This document shows positions 1-14,200 of a DNA stretch of 64,000 nt, in pieces. Source of the DNA: Streptomyces sp. NBC_01754 (GTDB lineage: Bacteria > Actinomycetota > Actinomycetes > Streptomycetales > Streptomycetaceae); assembly GCF_035918015.1 (NCBI RefSeq), contig NZ_CP109132.1:7502001-7566000 (forward strand), given 5' to 3'. Under the pieces are notes generated by a model. That model searched no databases. It was given only the letters and a program-made list of their open reading frames with translations, and was not told where the DNA came from. A program made the position numbers and the translations under genes. Positions within the stretch are counted from its first letter, which is position 1; each line of letters opens with the position of its first letter.

Positions 1-951
1 GCCGTAGGTCGCCAGCAACGCCTGTGCCTCGATCGGGTCGCCCAGCCGGGTCCCGGTCCCGTGCGCCTCCACCGCGTCCACATCGGCCGTGGTGAGACGG
101 GCGTTCGCCAACGCCTGACGGATCACCCGCTGCTGGGAGGGACCGTTCGGCGCTGACAGACCGTTCGACGCACCGTCCTGATTGACAGCGCTGCCCCGCA
201 CCACACCCAGGATCCGGTGCCCCATGCGCCGCGCGTCCGACAACCGCTCGACCAGCAGCAGACCGACACCCTCCGACCACCCCGTCCCGTCGGCCGCCGC
301 CGCGAACGCCTTGCACCGGCCGTCCGCCGCCAGGCCGTCCTGCCGGTCGAACTCGATGAAGGCACCCGGCGTGACCATCGCCGTCACACCCCCGGCCAAC
401 GCCATGTCGCACTCACCCGCCCGCAGCGCCTGCGCGGCCAGATGAATGGCCACCAGCGACGATGAACACGCCGTGTCCACCGTCACCGCCGGCCCCTCGA
501 GCCCGAAGGTGTACGAGATACGGCCGGAGATCACACTGCCCGCCGTACCGGTGATCAGATGCCCCTCGGCACCCGGCATCCCCGCACTGCCGTATCCGGA
601 CGGGGCAGCACCCGCGAACACCCCGATCTGCCCGCCACGCACCCGCCGCGGATCCACCCCGGCCGACTCGAACGTCTCCCACGCCGCCTCCAACAGCAAA
701 CGCTGCTGAGGATCCATCGCCAACGCCTCACGCGGCGAAATACCGAACAGGTCGGCATCGAACTCGGCCACACCGGCCATGAACCCGCCCAGCCCCGTCA
801 CACCACCCAACGCCTCCACCGGCCAGCCACGATCGGTCGGGAACGACGTGATCCCATCACCCGCACCCTCAACCAGATCCCACAACTGCTCCGGAGACGT
901 CACCCCACCGGGATACCGGCAAGCCATGCCGACGATCGCGATGGGTTCGTC
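1..951 (-). other. PKS module, partial: KS N-terminal part
   Basis: Third module of the left PKS. The KS begins at DEPIAI (base 951) with catalytic C3599, and the EAHGTGT histidine motif sits at the window edge. The remainder, including the AT that would set the extender unit, lies outside the window. Confidence 0.92.
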
Positions 952-3900
952 CGACAGCGTGTTCGTGGTGTGTGCCGGGAGTGCGGTGTCCTGCGGTGCG
1001 TCTCCGGTGAGTTGGGCCAGGAGGTAATCGCTCAGGACCAGCGGGCTCGGGTAGTCGAAGACCAGTGTTGCCGGCAGGGGTGACCCGGTGTGCGTGGTCA
1101 GGAGGTTGCGCAGTTCGACTGCCATCAGCGAGTCGAAGCCGAGGTCCCGGAAGGCCCGGCCGGGTTCGATGGCCTCGGCGCCTCCATGCCCCAGTACCTG
1201 CGCGGCCTGTGCACGCACCAGGTCCAGCACCATCTGGCGCCGCTCCGTGGCCGTGACGCCCATGAGCTGCTGACGCAGTTCCGACTCGGCACCACCACCC
1301 GGCGTGGCATCGAGTGCACCTGCTGCCTCCGGAAGATCCGACAGCAGAGCACTGGGGCGTACCGAGGTGAATGCGGGGGTGAACCGTGACCAGTCCATAT
1401 CGGCGACCGTCACACACGGTTCGTTGCCGTCCACCGACGCGGCCAGAGCCTGGATCGCCAGGGTGGGGTCCATCGGCAACAGCCCGCGTCGGCGCAGCAT
1501 CTGCTCCGCTTCGCCGTGGGCCGCCATGCCTGCCCCGGCCCACGGGCCCCAGGCCACCGACGTCCCCGTCAGCCCGCGATCCCGGCGATGCTGGACCCAG
1601 GCGTCGAGGAACGCGTTGCCGGCGGCGTAGGCGCCTTGGCTGCCGCTGCCCCAGGTCGCGGCGATCGAGGAGAACACCACGAACAGGTCGAGCGGCAGTT
1701 CCCGGGTGAGCTCGTCGAGGTACAGGGTCCCGTCGACCTTGGCGCGCAGCACCTCCGCGAACGCCTCCGGGGTGGTCTGCTCCAGCCGTTCCGGATCGTC
1801 AAGACCGGCCGCGTGCACCACGCCGGTGAGCGGCCATTCGGCCGGAACACCGGCCAGCGCGCCGGCCAGCGCGTTCCGGTCGGTGACATCACAGGCGACC
1901 ACACTCACCTGAGTGCCAAGCTCGGACAGTTCCTTGACCAAGACGTCGGGAGCTACGCCACGGCGGCTGGTCAGTACCAGATGCGGCGCACCCCGACCCG
2001 CCAGCCACCGGGCCACCTGGGCGCCGAGGGCGCCGGTGCCACCGGTGATCAGCACCGTTCCCGTGGGCTGCCATCCGGCACCGGTCACAGCTGCCGGCAC
2101 CGCACGTGCCAGGCGGCGGCCGTAGACACCGGAGGCACGTACCGCGACCTGGTCCTCGCCGCCACACCCGGTGAGAATGCTCGCGAGCCGGGCACCGGCC
2201 CTGGCGTCGAGTGCTGTCGGCAGGTCGATCAGGCCGCCCCAGCGCTGCGGGATCTCCAGTGCCGCGACCCGGCCCAGACCCCACACCGCAGCCAGATCCG
2301 GACTCTCCAGCCGATCCGAACGGCCCACCGACACCGCACCACGCGTAAGCACCCACAACGGCGCACGCACCTCGGCCAGCGCTTGCACGGTGGACAAGGT
2401 GTCCACCCAGTTCCCGACGTGCAGTACCACCCCGGCCACATCAGGCAGCTGTGCAACTTCATGGACAGGGACGTTCACGACGGTTGCGCCTGCCGTGGAC
2501 AGTGCCGTGGATATGTCCGCGTCCTCGGGTCCGACGATCACCCAGGTGCCGGACAAGGACGCCGGGGGGAGATCGGTCAGTGGCTTCCAGGTGATCTGGT
2601 AGCGCCAGGAGTCCAGTGTCGAGCGCTCCTGGTGACGTCGCCGCCACTCGGACAACGCCGGCAACGCCGACTCCAGGCCCGCGAGTTCCTCCAGGTCCCC
2701 TCGCTCGACCGCGTCCCAGAACGCCGAGTCGGCCATGCCGTCTGTCACTGTTTCGGCTGGCAGCTCCGGCCAGAACCTCTGGCGCTGGAAGGGATAGGTC
2801 GGCAGGTCGACCACGCGTCCGCCCCAGTCGGCGAACATCTTCGGCCAGTCGAGGTCGGCTCCGGACGTCCACAGGCGGCTGATCGCCGTCAGGGCGGTGT
2901 CGGTCTCGTCGCGGTCCTTACGCAGGATCGAAGCGAACACGGCGTCGCCGACGTTCTCTTGGGCCATGGCGGACAGCACGCCGTCCGGGCCCAGTTCCAG
3001 ATAGGTCGTCACACCGAGCTGGGCCGTGGCCGTGATGCCGTCGGCGAAGCGGACCGTCTGACGGACCTGGCGCAGCCAGTAGTCGGGCTGCTGCATGAGT
3101 CCTGGTTCGGCGACCGCGCCGGTCAGGTTCGACATGACGGGGATGTGTGCGGGGTTGTACGTCAGCCCGGCCAGGACGGTCGCGAACTCGTCCAGCATCG
3201 GTTCCATCAGGGCCGAGTGGAAGGCGTGGGACACGGTCAGGACGTTGAACCGCCGTCCCTGCTCCGCGCACTGGGCCGCATACCGCTCGATCGCGTCGAG
3301 GTCACCGGAGAGCACTACGGACTGCGGGCCGTTGACGGCCGCGAGGTCCAGGCCGGAGTCGGCGACGTCGGCTTCGGTGGCCTGGACGGCGAGCATGCCG
3401 CCGCCGGACGGGAGCGCCTGCATCAGGCGGCCGCGTTCGGCGACCAGGGTGCAGGCGTCGTCCAGGGACAGGATCCCGGACACGTGGGCGGCGACGATCT
3501 CACCGAGCGAGTGACCCAGCAACACATCCGGGACCACGCCCCACGACTCGACCAGCCGGTACAGGGCGACTTCGAGGGCGAACAGGCCCGCCTGCGCCCA
3601 CATCGTCCGGTCCAGGTCGACGCCGTCGGTCAGGACCTCGCGCAGCGGACGCTCCAGCCGCACGTCCAGCCGGGCACACACTGCGTCGAAGGCTTCGGCG
3701 AACACCGGGAACGCCTCATACAGCCCCAGGCCCATGCCGGGACGCTGAGAGCCCTGGCCGGTGAACAGCACCGCCAGCCGGCCCTCGCCCGCCGTACCGG
3801 TCGCGAGTACGTCTCCGCCGGCCAGGACCACACGGTGTTCCAGCGCGGCCCGCGTGGTCGCCAGCGACCAGCCGACATCCACCGCATCCAGTTCCGGACG

Positions 3901-6900
3901 CTCCGCCACGAACGACCGCAGCCGCTCCACCTGCGCCCGCAGCGCGGTCTCGGACTTCGCCGACAGCACCCACGGCACCAACGTCGGCGACTGCTGCGTC
4001 GCAGCGATCGTCACCGGCTCAGGCTCCGGCGCCTGCTCCAGGATCACGTGAGCGTTCGTACCGCTGATACCGAACGACGACACACCCGCCCGCCGCGGAC
4101 GGTCCACCTGCGGCCAGGTCCGGGCCTCGGTCAGCAGTTCGACCGCACCGGCGGACCAGTCCACCTGCGGCGACGGCTCATCCACATGCAACGTCGCGGG
4201 AATCGCCCCGTGTTGCATCGCCATGACCATCTTGATCACACCGGCGATACCGGCGGCTGCCTGCGCATGACCGATGTTCGACTTGATCGAACCCAGCCAC
4301 AGCGGCTCGCCGCCCTCGCCACGGTCCTGGCCGTAGGTCGCCAGCAGCGCCTGCGCCTCGATCGGATCCCCGAGCCTCGTGCCGGTGCCGTGCGCTTCCA
4401 CCACATCGACATCCGCGGTCGTCAGGTGGGCGTTGGCGAGTGCCTGGCGAATGACGCGCTGCTGGGAGGGACCGTTCGGCGCCGTCAGACCGTTGGACGC
4501 ACCGTCCTGATTGACCGCACTGCCCCGCACCACACCAAGGATCCGGTGCCCGTTGCGCCGTGCGTCCGAGAGCCGCTCGACCAGCAGCAGACCGACGCCC
4601 TCGGCCCAGCCCGTCCCGTCCGCCGCTGCGGCGAACGACTTGCAACGCCCGTCGCCGGCCAGCCCGTCCTGCCGGTCGAACTCCGCGATCATGCCCGGGG
4701 TGGCCATCATCGTCACACCGCCGGCCAACGCCAGGTCGCATTCGCCGGCCCGCAGTGCCTGGGCGGCCAGATGAATGGCTACCAGCGACGAGGAGCACGC
4801 GGTGTCGACCGTGATCGCGGGCCCTTCGAGCCCGAAGACGTAGGCGATGCGGCCAGAGATCACGCTCGTCGTGCTGCCGGTCACCTGGTGACCGTCGGCA
4901 CCCTCCGGCAGCCGCATGTTCATGCCGTACCCCGATGAGGCTGCACCGGCGAACACGCCGACGCTACGGCCCCGCAACGACCGGGGATCCATCCCGGCCG
5001 CCTCGAACGTCTCCCACGCGGTCTCGAGCGCCAGCCGCTGCTGCGGGTCCATGGCCACGGCCTCGCGTGGCGAGATGCCGAACAGGTCGGCGTCGAACTC
5101 GTCCGCGTCGTGGACGAATCCGCCCACGCCGCTGCCCCGGCCGGCCAGGTCAGCGGGCCAGCCGCGATCCGTCGGGAACGCCGACATGCCGTCCACCCCG
5201 TCGGCGACCAGGTCCCACAGTTGGTCGGGCGAGGTGACATCGCCTGGGAAACGGCAGGCCATCGCGACGATCGCGATCGGCTCGTCGGTTTCGGCCACGG
5301 TGAGTGGTCGAGGCGGTTCCAGCACCACGTCGGACTCGCCGAAGAACTGCGACATCAGGTAGTCGCTGAGGAGGGTGGGGTTGGGGGAGTCGAAGACGAG
5401 TGTGGCTGGCAACTGGAGCCCGGTGACGGTGTTGAGTCGGTTGCGTAGTTCGACTGCGGTGAGTGAGTCGAAGCCGAGGTCCTTGAACGCCTGGCGTTCT
5501 CCGACTGCTTCGGGTGAGAGGTGGCCCAGTACGGTTGCCGCGCTGGTGCGGATCAGTTCCAGCAGGATCTGTCGTTGCTGGGGGGCTGGGACCGTTTGCA
5601 GTCGTTGGGCCAGTGCCAGGCCGGCGGTCGAGGTCTGCGTGGCTGTGCGGCGTATCCGGCTGGTGACGAGGCCGCGCAGCAGCGCCGGGACTTCGCCGAT
5701 GGTCCGAAGTGCGGTCAGGTCGAGGTTGATCGGCAGCAGGTGTGCTGTCGGGCGTGTCAGGGCTGTGTCGAACAGGGCGAGGCCTTGTTCGGTGGACAGC
5801 ATTGCACCCGCGCTGGCTGCCCTGGCGCGGTCGGTCTGGGCGAGTGTGCTGGTCATGGTGCTGGTCTGGGCCCACATGCCCCAGGCGAGGGACAGGCCTG
5901 GCAGGCCTTGTGCGCGTCGGCGGGTGGCCAGGGCGTCGAGGAAGGCGTTGGCGGCGGAGTAGTTGGCCTGGCCGGGGGTGCCGAAGGTGGCTGATGCCGA
6001 GGAGTAGAGCACGAACATGCTCAGGTCGGTGTTCCGGGTCAGTTCGTCGAGGTTGGCCGCGGCGGTTGCTTTCGCCCGGAGGACTGTGTTCAGACGCTCC
6101 TCGGTCAGGGCGGTGAATATGCCGTCGTCGAGGACGCCGGCGGCGTGGACGACACCGGTGAGCGGGGCGTCGTCGGGTATCTGTGCGAGTACTGTCGCGA
6201 GGGCGTCGCGATCGGCGGCGTCGCAGGCCACGATGCGTGTGTCCGCGCCCAGGGCGGCGAGTTCGGCGGTGAGGTCTGCGGCACCGGGGGCGTCAGGGCC
6301 CTGGCGGGAGAGCAGGAGGAGGTGCCGTGTTCCGTGCTCGGTCACGAGGTGTCGGGCGAGCAGGCTGCCGAGGGTTCCGGTGCCGCCGGTGATCAGTACG
6401 GTGCCGTTCTGGTCGGGGCGGGCCGGGACGGACAGTACGTTCTTGCCCACGTGTCTGGCCTGGGCCATGTACCGCCATGCCGGGACGGCTTCGCGTGCGT
6501 CCCAGACGGTCAGGGGCAGTGGTTTCAGTACGTCTTGTTCGAACAGTGCTACTACTTCGGCCAGGATCTGGCCCATCCGTGCCGGGCCGGCGTCGGAGAG
6601 GTCGAAGGGGTGGTAGGGCACCTGGAGGCCGGTGCGTAGGTCGGTCTTGCCCATTTCGATGAATCTGCCGCCTGGTGCCAGAAGGCGCAGGGAGGCGTCG
6701 AGGAATTCTCCGGCCAGGGAGTTCAGTACGACATCCACACCCCGGCCGCCGGTCGCTGCCCGGAATTGTTCTTCGAAGGCGAGGTCTCGGGAGGAGGCGA
6801 TGTGGGTGGGGTCGACTCCGTTGGCGGTGACGGTGGGCCATTTGCCGGGGCTGGCGGTGGCGTAGACCTCCAGGCCCCAGTGCTGTGCCAGTTGCACGGC

Positions 6901-9900
6901 GGCCATTCCGACGCCGCCGGCCGCGGCGTGGACCAGTACCGATTCACCGGCCCTCACGCCGGCCAGGTCGCGCAGTCCGTACCAGGCTGTCGCGAAGACG
7001 AGGGGCACGGAGGCGGCCTGGGCCCATGACCATCCTGCCGGGACCTTCACGAGGAGTTCCCGGCCGGTCACCGCTTCGGAGGCGAACGCACCGTTGAAGA
7101 ACCCGAAGACCCGGTCACCAGCCTGAAGGTCTTCCACTCCCGGACCGGTTTCCAGCACGACACCGGCAGCCTCGGAGCCCATCACGCCCGGTTCCGGATA
7201 CATGCCCAGACCGATCAGCACATCACGGAAGTTCACACCCGCCGCGCGCACCGCGACCCGCACCTGACCGGCTTCCAGCGGCAGTGTGTCGGCCGTCGCG
7301 ATGTGCGCGGACTCCAGCGTCCCGTCCGTACCCGGCAGCAGGCGCCAGTTCTGGGCCGGCAGCACCAATCCACCGCCGGACCCGGCACGAACCAGCCGAG
7401 GCACCAGCACAACGCCATCGCGGATCGCCACCTGCGGCTCAAGACCGGTCACCAACAACAGGTCCACATCTTCGGAACCCGGGTCGGCGTCCACCAGCAC
7501 GATCCGGTCCGGGTGCTCCGACTGCGCCGATCGCACCAGACCCCACACCGCCGCACCCACGGCGTCCACAACCTCACTCGGACCGGCCGGAACCGCACCC
7601 CGAGTCACCACCGCCAACCGCGACCCGAAGGACTCCTCGTCCGCCAGCCACTCCTGCACCCCACGCAGAACCCCGCCGAGCACCTGCTCCACCGGACCGT
7701 CACCGGCCACCAGCATGGAGAACTCCGCCGGCTCGACCGGAGCGGTTACGGGCAGCTCAGTCCAGTCGACCGCGAACAACGCGTCACCGGCCGTGACGGT
7801 GCCGGGCAGCTGCTCGCGCAAGACCAGCGAACGCACCACCGCGACAGGCAGGCCGGCGCCGTCCGCAGCCTGCACACTGACACCCTCACCCGCAGGGCGG
7901 ATCGCCACCCGCAACGCTGTCGCACCGACGGCGAACAGCTCCACACCCGACCACGCGAACGGCAACCGCGGCCCGGAACCCCCACCCTCACCGTCGCCGT
8001 TCAGCAGACCCGACGGATGCAACGCCGCATCCAGCAGCGCCGGATGGATACCGAAGCCGTCGACCGACTCGGAGAACGCAATGTCCGCGTACACACCGGA
8101 CTCGTCGCGCCAAGCCGCCTGCACGCCCTGGAACACCGGACCGTAGCCGAAGCCCGCAGCGGTCAGGACGTCATAGAAGCCGTCCACGTCCAGCGGGTCC
8201 GCACCCTGCGGCGGCCACACGCTCAGATCGAAGCCGGCCGACTCAGCCTCGGATACCGCCAGTTGACCCGAGGCGTGCAGCACCCACTCGTCCGTGCCGT
8301 CCATCCGCGCATGGATGTGAACCGGCCGGTCGCCCGACTCGCCCGGGCCCTCGACCCGCACCTGAACCTGCGTCCCGCCGGACTCCGCCAACACCAACGG
8401 TGCCTGCAACACCAGCTCACGGACCAGACCGCAGCCGACCTCCTGGCCGGCACGCAGCACCATCTCCACCAACGCCGTGCCCGGCACCACCACACGCCCC
8501 GACACCACGTGATCAGCCAGCCACGCCTGCGCCCCCACCGACAACCGACCGGTCAACACCACACCGTCGCCCTCGGCCAACGGCACTGCCGCGCCCAGCA
8601 ACGGGTGCCCCGCATCCGTCAGGCCGAGCGCACCCGCGTTCCCCGCCGCCGCGCCTGCTCGCGGCCAGTACCGCTCGCGCTGGAAGGCATACGTCGGCAG
8701 CGGGACCGTACGGCCGCCCCAGCCCGTGAACACCTTTGACCAGTCGACCTTGGCCCCGGACGCCCACAGCCGACTGACGGCGGTCAGGGCGGTGTCCGTC
8801 TCGTCGCGGTCCATACGCAGCACCGGAGCGAACACGGCGTCGCCGACGGTGTCCTGGGCCATGCCGGACAGCACACCGTCCGGGCCCAGCTCCAGATAGG
8901 CCGTCACACCCATGGCCTCGAGGGTCGTGACGCCATCGGCGAAACGGACCACCTGCCGCACCTGCCGCAGCCAGTAGTCCGGGTCCTGCATCAGCCCGGG
9001 CTCGGCCACCGCACCCGTCAGGTTCGACACGACCGGGATGTGGGCGGGGTTGTACGTCAGCCCGGCCAGGACGGTCGCGAACTCGTCCAGCATCGGTTCC
9101 ATCAGGGCCGAGTGGAAGGCGTGGGACACGGTCAGGACGTTGAACCGCCGTCCCTGCTCCGCACACTCGGCCGCGTACCGCTCGATCGCCTCGATGTCAC
9201 CGGAGAGCACCACGGACTGCGGGCCGTTCACCGCCGCGACATCCAGCCCGGAGTCGGCGACGTCCGTCTCGGTGGCCTGGACGGCGAGCATCCCGCCACC
9301 TGCGGGCAGCGCCTGCATCAGACGGCCACGCTCCGCCACCAGGGTGCAGGCGTCGTCCAGGGACAGGATCCCGGACACATGCGCGGCGACGATCTCACCG
9401 AGCGAGTGACCCAGGAGCACGTCCGGGACCACACCCCACGCTTCGACCAGCCGGAACAGGGCGACTTCGAGGGCGAACAGGCCCGCCTGCGCCCACATCG
9501 TCCGGTCCAGGTCGACGCCGTCGGTCAAGACCTGCCGGAGCGACGGATCCAGGCGTGCGCATACCGCGTCGAAGGCTTCGGCGAACACCGGGAACGCCTC
9601 GTACAGCCCCAGACCCATGCCGGGACGCTGCGAACCCTGACCGGTGAACAACACCGCCAGCCGGCCCTCGGTGGCGACACCGGAGGCGAGCGTCGCGTCC
9701 CCGGCCAGCACCACACGGTGCTCCAGCCCGGCCCGCGTCGTCGCCAGCGACCAGCCGACATCCACCGCCTCCAGCTCCGGACGCTCCGCCACGAACGACC
9801 GCAGCCGCTCCACCTGCGCCCGCAGCCCCGCCTCGGACTTCGCCGACACCACCCACGGCACCGTGTCGGGTCGCGGCGCCGACGGCTCGGCGACCAGCTC

Positions 9901-11262
9901 CTGTCCGACAGGCTCAGGAGCCTGCTCCAGGATCACGTGCGCGTTCGTACCGCTGATCCCGAACGACGACACCGCTGCCCTGCGCGGACGATCCACCTCA
10001 GGCCATTGCCGAGACTCGGTCAGCAACTCCACCGCACCGGCGGACCAGTCCACCTGCGGCGACGGCTCATCCACATGCAACGTCGCAGGCAGCACACCAC
10101 GCCGCATCGCCATGACCATCTTGATCACACCGGCCACACCCGCCGCAGCCTGCGTGTGACCGATGTTCGACTTGACCGACCCCAGCCACAGCGGCTCGCC
10201 GCCCTCGCCGTGGTCCTGGCCGTAGGTCGCCAGCAACGCCTGCGCCTCGATCGGATCCCCGAGCCGCGTGCCGGTGCCATGCGCCTCGACCGCATCGACA
10301 TCCGCGGTCGACAACTGGGCGTTGGCCAGTGCCTGCCGGATCACCCGCTGCTGCGACGGACCACTCGGGGCCGTCAGACCGTTCGACGCGCCGTCCTGGT
10401 TGACCGCACTGCCTCGCACCACACCCAGGATGTGGTGTCCGTTGCGCTGTGCGTCCGAGAGCCGCTCCACCAGCAGCAGTCCGATGCCCTCGCCCCAGCC
10501 GGTGCCGTCCGCGGACGCCGCGAAGGACTTGCACCGGCCGTCGCCGGCGAGCCCGTCCTGCCGGTCGAACTCCTCGAACGCCGCCGTGGTGGCCATCACC
10601 GTCACGCCGCCGACGACCGCCAGCTCGCACTCTCCCGCCCGCAGTGCCCGCGACGCCAGGTGAAGTGCCACCAGTGATGACGAACACGCCGTGTCCACCG
10701 TGACGGCGGGGCCCTCGAGACCAAAGGCATACGCGACGCGACCGGAGATCACGCTGGCGCTGGCTCCGGTGGCGATGTATCCCTCCGCCTCGTCGGCGTT
10801 CGGCAGGGTCGCGTAGTCCTGGCCGTTCGTGCCGACATACACGCCAGTCTGGGTACGCCGCAACGACCGCGGGTCGATCCCGGCGGACTCGAAGACCTCC
10901 CAGGCCGACTCCAGCAGCAGACGCTGCTGCGGGTCCATCGCCAGCGCCTCGCGCGGCGAGATACCGAACAGTGCCGCGTCAAATCGGTCGGCGTCATGGA
11001 GGAATCCGCCCTGGCGGACGAAGTCGCCTTCATCGCTCCAGCCGCGGTTGGCCGGGAAGTCGCCGATGCCGTCGACGCCGTCCCGGACCATCCGCCAGAG
11101 GTCTTCCGGGGAGTTGACGCCGCCGGGGAAGCGGCACGCCATGCCGACGACGGCGATCGGCTCGTGTTCGCGCTCCTCGACCTGGCGCAGCGAGCGGTGG
11201 GCCTGGCGCAGCTCGGTGGTCATCCACTTCAGCTGCTTGAGGAGTTGTGTTTCATCCGCCAT
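1..11262 (-). CDS. Modular type I polyketide synthase, 3' end outside window (2 full modules plus partial KS)
   Basis: Extends a polyketide chain on ACP-bound thioesters in the cytoplasm. The 3,754 residues visible are an N-terminal coiled docking helix (about 1-33), then KS-AT-DH-ER-KR-ACP, KS-AT-KR-ACP and a third KS cut by the window edge. KS active-site cysteines are C193, C2156 and C3599. Both ATs carry HAFH (714-717 and 2679-2682), the malonyl-CoA signature. The frame is constant from 11262 to base 1. I chose ATG 11262 because AAGGG lies 8 bases upstream; an in-frame ATG at 11268 would have the ribosome site too close. The gene begins 36 bases after the stop of the preceding PKS gene, so co-transcription is likely, and that protein's C-terminal docking region presumably hands its chain to this N-terminus. 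The family call is certain; the product is unknown. Confidence 0.96.
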   Translation of the reverse strand, partial: MADETQLLKQLKWMTTELRQAHRSLRQVEEREHEPIAVVGMACRFPGGVNSPEDLWRMVRDGVDGIGDFPANRGWSDEGDFVRQGGFLHDADRFDAALFGISPREALAMDPQQRLLLESAWEVFESAGIDPRSLRRTQTGVYVGTNGQDYATLPNADEAEGYIATGASASVISGRVAYAFGLEGPAVTVDTACSSSLVALHLASRALRAGECELAVVGGVTVMATTAAFEEFDRQDGLAGDGRCKSFAASADGTGWGEGIGLLLVERLSDAQRNGHHILGVVRGSAVNQDGASNGLTAPSGPSQQRVIRQALANAQLSTADVDAVEAHGTGTRLGDPIEAQALLATYGQDHGEGGEPLWLGSVKSNIGHTQAAAGVAGVIKMVMAMRRGVLPATLHVDEPSPQVDWSAGAVELLTESRQWPEVDRPRRAAVSSFGISGTNAHVILEQAPEPVGQELVAEPSAPRPDTVPWVVSAKSEAGLRAQVERLRSFVAERPELEAVDVGWSLATTRAGLEHRVVLAGDATLASGVATEGRLAVLFTGQGSQRPGMGLGLYEAFPVFAEAFDAVCARLDPSLRQVLTDGVDLDRTMWAQAGLFALEVALFRLVEAWGVVPDVLLGHSLGEIVAAHVSGILSLDDACTLVAERGRLMQALPAGGGMLAVQATETDVADSGLDVAAVNGPQSVVLSGDIEAIERYAAECAEQGRRFNVLTVSHAFHSALMEPMLDEFATVLAGLTYNPAHIPVVSNLTGAVAEPGLMQDPDYWLRQVRQVVRFADGVTTLEAMGVTAYLELGPDGVLSGMAQDTVGDAVFAPVLRMDRDETDTALTAVSRLWASGAKVDWSKVFTGWGGRTVPLPTYAFQRERYWPRAGAAAGNAGALGLTDAGHPLLGAAVPLAEGDGVVLTGRLSVGAQAWLADHVVSGRVVVPGTALVEMVLRAGQEVGCGLVRELVLQAPLVLAESGGTQVQVRVEGPGESGDRPVHIHARMDGTDEWVLHASGQLAVSEAESAGFDLSVWPPQGADPLDVDGFYDVLTAAGFGYGPVFQGVQAAWRDESGVYADIAFSESVDGFGIHPALLDAALHPSGLLNGDGEGGGSGPRLPFAWSGVELFAVGATALRVAIRPAGEGVSVQAADGAGLPVAVVRSLVLREQLPGTVTAGDALFAVDWTELPVTAPVEPAEFSMLVAGDGPVEQVLGGVLRGVQEWLADEESFGSRLAVVTRGAVPAGPSEVVDAVGAAVWGLVRSAQSEHPDRIVLVDADPGSEDVDLLLVTGLEPQVAIRDGVVLVPRLVRAGSGGGLVLPAQNWRLLPGTDGTLESAHIATADTLPLEAGQVRVAVRAAGVNFRDVLIGLGMYPEPGVMGSEAAGVVLETGPGVEDLQAGDRVFGFFNGAFASEAVTGRELLVKVPAGWSWAQAASVPLVFATAWYGLRDLAGVRAGESVLVHAAAGGVGMAAVQLAQHWGLEVYATASPGKWPTVTANGVDPTHIASSRDLAFEEQFRAATGGRGVDVVLNSLAGEFLDASLRLLAPGGRFIEMGKTDLRTGLQVPYHPFDLSDAGPARMGQILAEVVALFEQDVLKPLPLTVWDAREAVPAWRYMAQARHVGKNVLSVPARPDQNGTVLITGGTGTLGSLLARHLVTEHGTRHLLLLSRQGPDAPGAADLTAELAALGADTRIVACDAADRDALATVLAQIPDDAPLTGVVHAAGVLDDGIFTALTEERLNTVLRAKATAAANLDELTRNTDLSMFVLYSSASATFGTPGQANYSAANAFLDALATRRRAQGLPGLSLAWGMWAQTSTMTSTLAQTDRARAASAGAMLSTEQGLALFDTALTRPTAHLLPINLDLTALRTIGEVPALLRGLVTSRIRRTATQTSTAGLALAQRLQTVPAPQQRQILLELIRTSAATVLGHLSPEAVGERQAFKDLGFDSLTAVELRNRLNTVTGLQLPATLVFDSPNPTLLSDYLMSQFFGESDVVLEPPRPLTVAETDEPIAIVAMACRFPGDVTSPDQLWDLVADGVDGMSAFPTDRGWPADLAGRGSGVGGFVHDADEFDADLFGISPREAVAMDPQQRLALETAWETFEAAGMDPRSLRGRSVGVFAGAASSGYGMNMRLPEGADGHQVTGSTTSVISGRIAYVFGLEGPAITVDTACSSSLVAIHLAAQALRAGECDLALAGGVTMMATPGMIAEFDRQDGLAGDGRCKSFAAAADGTGWAEGVGLLLVERLSDARRNGHRILGVVRGSAVNQDGASNGLTAPNGPSQQRVIRQALANAHLTTADVDVVEAHGTGTRLGDPIEAQALLATYGQDRGEGGEPLWLGSIKSNIGHAQAAAGIAGVIKMVMAMQHGAIPATLHVDEPSPQVDWSAGAVELLTEARTWPQVDRPRRAGVSSFGISGTNAHVILEQAPEPEPVTIAATQQSPTLVPWVLSAKSETALRAQVERLRSFVAERPELDAVDVGWSLATTRAALEHRVVLAGGDVLATGTAGEGRLAVLFTGQGSQRPGMGLGLYEAFPVFAEAFDAVCARLDVRLERPLREVLTDGVDLDRTMWAQAGLFALEVALYRLVESWGVVPDVLLGHSLGEIVAAHVSGILSLDDACTLVAERGRLMQALPSGGGMLAVQATEADVADSGLDLAAVNGPQSVVLSGDLDAIERYAAQCAEQGRRFNVLTVSHAFHSALMEPMLDEFATVLAGLTYNPAHIPVMSNLTGAVAEPGLMQQPDYWLRQVRQTVRFADGITATAQLGVTTYLELGPDGVLSAMAQENVGDAVFASILRKDRDETDTALTAISRLWTSGADLDWPKMFADWGGRVVDLPTYPFQRQRFWPELPAETVTDGMADSAFWDAVERGDLEELAGLESALPALSEWRRRHQERSTLDSWRYQITWKPLTDLPPASLSGTWVIVGPEDADISTALSTAGATVVNVPVHEVAQLPDVAGVVLHVGNWVDTLSTVQALAEVRAPLWVLTRGAVSVGRSDRLESPDLAAVWGLGRVAALEIPQRWGGLIDLPTALDARAGARLASILTGCGGEDQVAVRASGVYGRRLARAVPAAVTGAGWQPTGTVLITGGTGALGAQVARWLAGRGAPHLVLTSRRGVAPDVLVKELSELGTQVSVVACDVTDRNALAGALAGVPAEWPLTGVVHAAGLDDPERLEQTTPEAFAEVLRAKVDGTLYLDELTRELPLDLFVVFSSIAATWGSGSQGAYAAGNAFLDAWVQHRRDRGLTGTSVAWGPWAGAGMAAHGEAEQMLRRRGLLPMDPTLAIQALAASVDGNEPCVTVADMDWSRFTPAFTSVRPSALLSDLPEAAGALDATPGGGAESELRQQLMGVTATERRQMVLDLVRAQAAQVLGHGGAEAIEPGRAFRDLGFDSLMAVELRNLLTTHTGSPLPATLVFDYPSPLVLSDYLLAQLTGDAPQDTALPAHTTNTLSDEPIAIVGMACRYPGGVTSPEQLWDLVEGAGDGITSFPTDRGWPVEALGGVTGLGGFMAGVAEFDADLFGISPREALAMDPQQRLLLEAAWETFESAGVDPRRVRGGQIGVFAGAAPSGYGSAGMPGAEGHLITGTAGSVISGRISYTFGLEGPAVTVDTACSSSLVAIHLAAQALRAGECDMALAGGVTAMVTPGAFIEFDRQDGLAADGRCKAFAAAADGTGWSEGVGLLLVERLSDARRMGHRILGVVRGSAVNQDGASNGLSAPNGPSQQRVIRQALANARLTTADVDAVEAHGTGTRLGDPIEAQALLATYG
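952..5286 (-). other. PKS module: KS-AT(malonyl)-KR-ACP
   Basis: Second module of the left PKS. KS cysteine C2156, malonyl-type AT (Ser 2585, HAFH 2679-2682), no DH or ER, a KR with an intact TGGTGALG motif and the tryptophan of A-type KRs (ATWGSG), and ACP serine S3378. It should add a two-carbon unit and leave a hydroxyl. The long AT-to-KR linker and KR resemble module 1 of the upstream PKS closely. Confidence 0.92.
5215..7080 (-). repeat. ER-KR-ACP-KS block shared with module 3 of the large PKS
   Basis: Closely matches 15853 to about 17720 (and its second copy from 26280), at offsets near 10,640 bases with a 6-base indel around 5700. Long runs are identical at wobble positions. Unlike the 10.4-kb repeat it carries many scattered substitutions, so it is a genuine paralogous block. 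Confidence 0.8.
5287..11262 (-). other. PKS module: KS-AT(malonyl)-DH-ER-KR-ACP, fully reducing
   Basis: First module of the left PKS. KS cysteine C193; AT with GHSLGE (Ser 620) and HAFH at 714-717, so malonyl-CoA. DH has an intact HxxxGxxxxP motif starting at H918 and the partner Asp at D1078. ER has the LGMYP motif (Tyr 1355) and the NADPH loop HAAAGGVG from H1445. KR has the TGGTG nucleotide motif and an LDD triplet (B-type). ACP serine is S1933. All reductive domains look active, so a saturated CH2-CH2 unit is predicted. The ER-KR-ACP part is nearly identical to the equivalent part of the third module of the neighbouring PKS. Confidence 0.93.
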
Positions 11263-11298
11263 GGCCATCACCCTTCACGGGAGGAGTCTGAACGCCGT

Positions 11299-14200
11299 TC
11301 ACTTCGGGCTCCCGAATTCCTTTTGGATCAGCTGCAGTACTTCGTCGGCGCTGGCCGCCTGATCCAGCGCGTCATCGGTGGTGACTTCTTCATCCGAGGC
11401 GGTGCCCTTCCTCCAGTTGGCCAGGAGGGTCTGCAGCCTGCCCGCGACGTCGAACCGTTCGCCCTCGGCGCGGGACAGCGTCAGCAGGCCGGCTTCGAGG
11501 CGGTCGATCTCCTGGGCTATCGAGGCCGCCTGCTGCGCTTCGTCAGGGGTGAGCTCCGCGCGAAGGTGGTCGGCGAGAACCTCGGGGGTCGGGTGGTCGA
11601 ACACCAGCGTGGTCGGCAACGACAACCCCGTCTGCGCGGACAGCTGGTTACGCAGTTCGACCGCCATCAGCGAGTCGAAGCCCAGATCCCGGAACGCCCG
11701 GCCCGGCTCCACCGCGTCCGCACCGGAATGCCCCAGCACCGCCGCCGCATGGGTGCGCACCACGTTGAGCACCAGCTGCCGCCGCTGCGCCGACGACATC
11801 GTCGCGAGCTGCTGCCGCAGTCCCTCGGAGCCTGCGCCGTCGTCCGACGCCGCCGCCACGGACGAAGCTTCCGGGAGTTCGGCGAGCAGTGGGCTCGGCC
11901 GGACCGCGGTGAAGGACGCCGCGAACACGGGCCATTCCACGTCGGCGACCACCAGCCCTGATTCGCCGGTATCGATCGCGGTCGCCAGCGTGCGCATGGC
12001 CAATGCGGGGTCCATCGGTGACAATCCGCGTCGGCGCAGCATCTGCTGCGTGTCGTCCCGGACCGCCATTCCCGCGCCGTCCCACGGTCCCCATGCCACC
12101 GACGTGCCGGGCAGACCGCGGTCGCGACGATGCTGCACCCAGGCGTCGAGGAACGCGTTGCCCGCCGCGTACGCGCCCTGACCGGCGCTGCCCCACGCTG
12201 CGGCGCCCGAGGAGAACACCACGAACAGTTCCAGCGGCAGGTCCACGGTCAGCTCGTCCAGGTGCACCGCCCCGTCGACCTTCGCAGCCACCACCGCGGC
12301 CGTCGTCTCTCGGTCGGCCTGCTCCAGCAACTGCATGTCCCCGACACCGGCGGCATGGACGATGCCCATGAGCGGCCACTGCTTCGGAACATCCGCAATC
12401 ACGTCGGCCAACGCGGACCGGTCGGTGACATCGCACGCCACCACGGTCACCCGCGCACCGAACTCCGCAAGCTCATCGACCAGACCCTCGGGCGCCACAC
12501 CACTACGGCTGGTCAGTACCAGGTGCGACACACCCCGGCCTGCCAGCCAACGTGCCACCTCCGCGCCCAGCGCGCCGGTACCACCGGTGACCAGCACCGT
12601 GCCCGACGGACTCCACGCCGCCCCCGGTATTCCAGCCGACACCGCCCGGACCATCCGGCGACCGAAGACACCGGACCCGCGCACCGCTACCTGGTCCTCG
12701 CCGCCGGCGGCCAGGACCCCGGTCAGCCGGCCGGCCGCACGGCTGTCCAGCACGGCGGGGAGATCGATCATGCCGCCCCAGCGCTGCGGATACTCCAGCG
12801 CCGCGACACGGCCCAGACCCCACACCGCCGCCTGCACCGGATCACCCGGACGATCCGACTGGCCCACCGAGACCGCGCCCCGGGTCATCACCCACAACGG
12901 CGCACCGACTCCGGCATCACCCGACGCCTGCAGCAGCACCACCAGAGCCGCGAGGCTGTCGGACACCGCCGAGCCGCAGACCACCCCGTGTGCCGTCCCT
13001 GCGACCAGCACCACACCGCGCACGTCGGGCGTGGCAGCAACCTGTTCCGCCAGACCAGCACGATCCGACGCCGCATCCACCGGCAGGCCCACCACCTCGG
13101 CACCCGCACCGGTCAACGCCGCGACCACATCCTCATCCGCGTCTCCCGCGACCAGCCACGTACCCGACAGCGACGCAGACGGCACACTCTCCAGCGGCTT
13201 CCACACCACCTGGTAACGCCAGGTGTCGATGACAGAACGCTGCCGCCGCTCACGACGCCACGACGCCAACGCCGGCACCACCGAATCCAACACCTGTGGC
13301 GCATCGGACAGTTGCAGAGTGCCGGCCAGCTCGTCGAGGTCTTCACGCTCGACCGCATCCCAGAACCGGGACTCCACCGGATCGGCCGCCTGAGCGACAC
13401 CTCGAACCGACGGCGACGGTGCATCCACCCAGTAACGCTGATGCTGGAACGCATATGTCGGAAGGCCGACCACACGGCCGCCCCAATCACCGAACACCCT
13501 CGACCAGTCGACTCCGACCCCGGATGTCCACAGTCGGCTGATCGCCGTGAGCGCGGTGTGGGTCTCGTCGCGGTCCTTGCGGAGGATCGGCGCGAACACG
13601 GCGTCGCCGGCCGTGTCCTGGGCCATGCCGGACAGCACACCGTCCGGGCCGAGTTCCAGGTAGCGGGTGACGCCGAGCCGGGCCGTGGCCGTGATGCCGT
13701 CGGCGAAGCGGACCGTCTGACGGACCTGGCGCAGCCAGTAGCTGGGGTCCTGCATGAGTCCTGGTTCGGCGACCGCGCCGGTCAGGTTCGACACGATGGG
13801 GGTGTGTGCGGGGTTGTACGTCAGCCCGGCCAGGACGGTGGCGAACTCGTCCAGCATCGGCTCCATCAGAGCCGAGTGGAACGCGTGGGACACGGTCAGG
13901 ACGCTGACCCGCCGCCCCTGCTCCGCACACTCGGCCGCATATCGCTCGATCGCGTCGAGGTCACCGGAGAGCACCACGGACTGCGGGCCGTTGACGGCCG
14001 CGATGTCCAGCCCGGAGTCGGCGACGTCGGCTTCGGCGGCCTGGACGGCGAGCATGCCGCCGCCGGCAGGGAGTGCCTGCATCAGACGGCCCCGCTCGGC
14101 CACCAGCGTGCAGGCGTCGTCCAGGGACAGGATCCCGGACACATGCGCGGCGACGATCTCACCCAGGGAATGCCCCAGGAGTACGTCCGGGACCACACCC

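Noticed and set aside
1770..1840. An LDD-like triplet (GLDDP) suggesting a B-type KR in the second module of the left PKS
   Set aside because: Aligned on HAAG it is one residue out of register with the true LDD motif, and the A-type tryptophan is present, so A-type is more likely.
1516..4938. A 1,140-residue open frame on the plus strand, and similar long ones near 7.3-8.7, 18.7-22.3, 29.1-32.7 and 37.6-41.1 kb
   Set aside because: They run antisense and in codon register with PKS genes; their Arg/Gly/Gln-rich, domain-free sequence and repetition with each module show they are by-products of GC-rich coding sequence.
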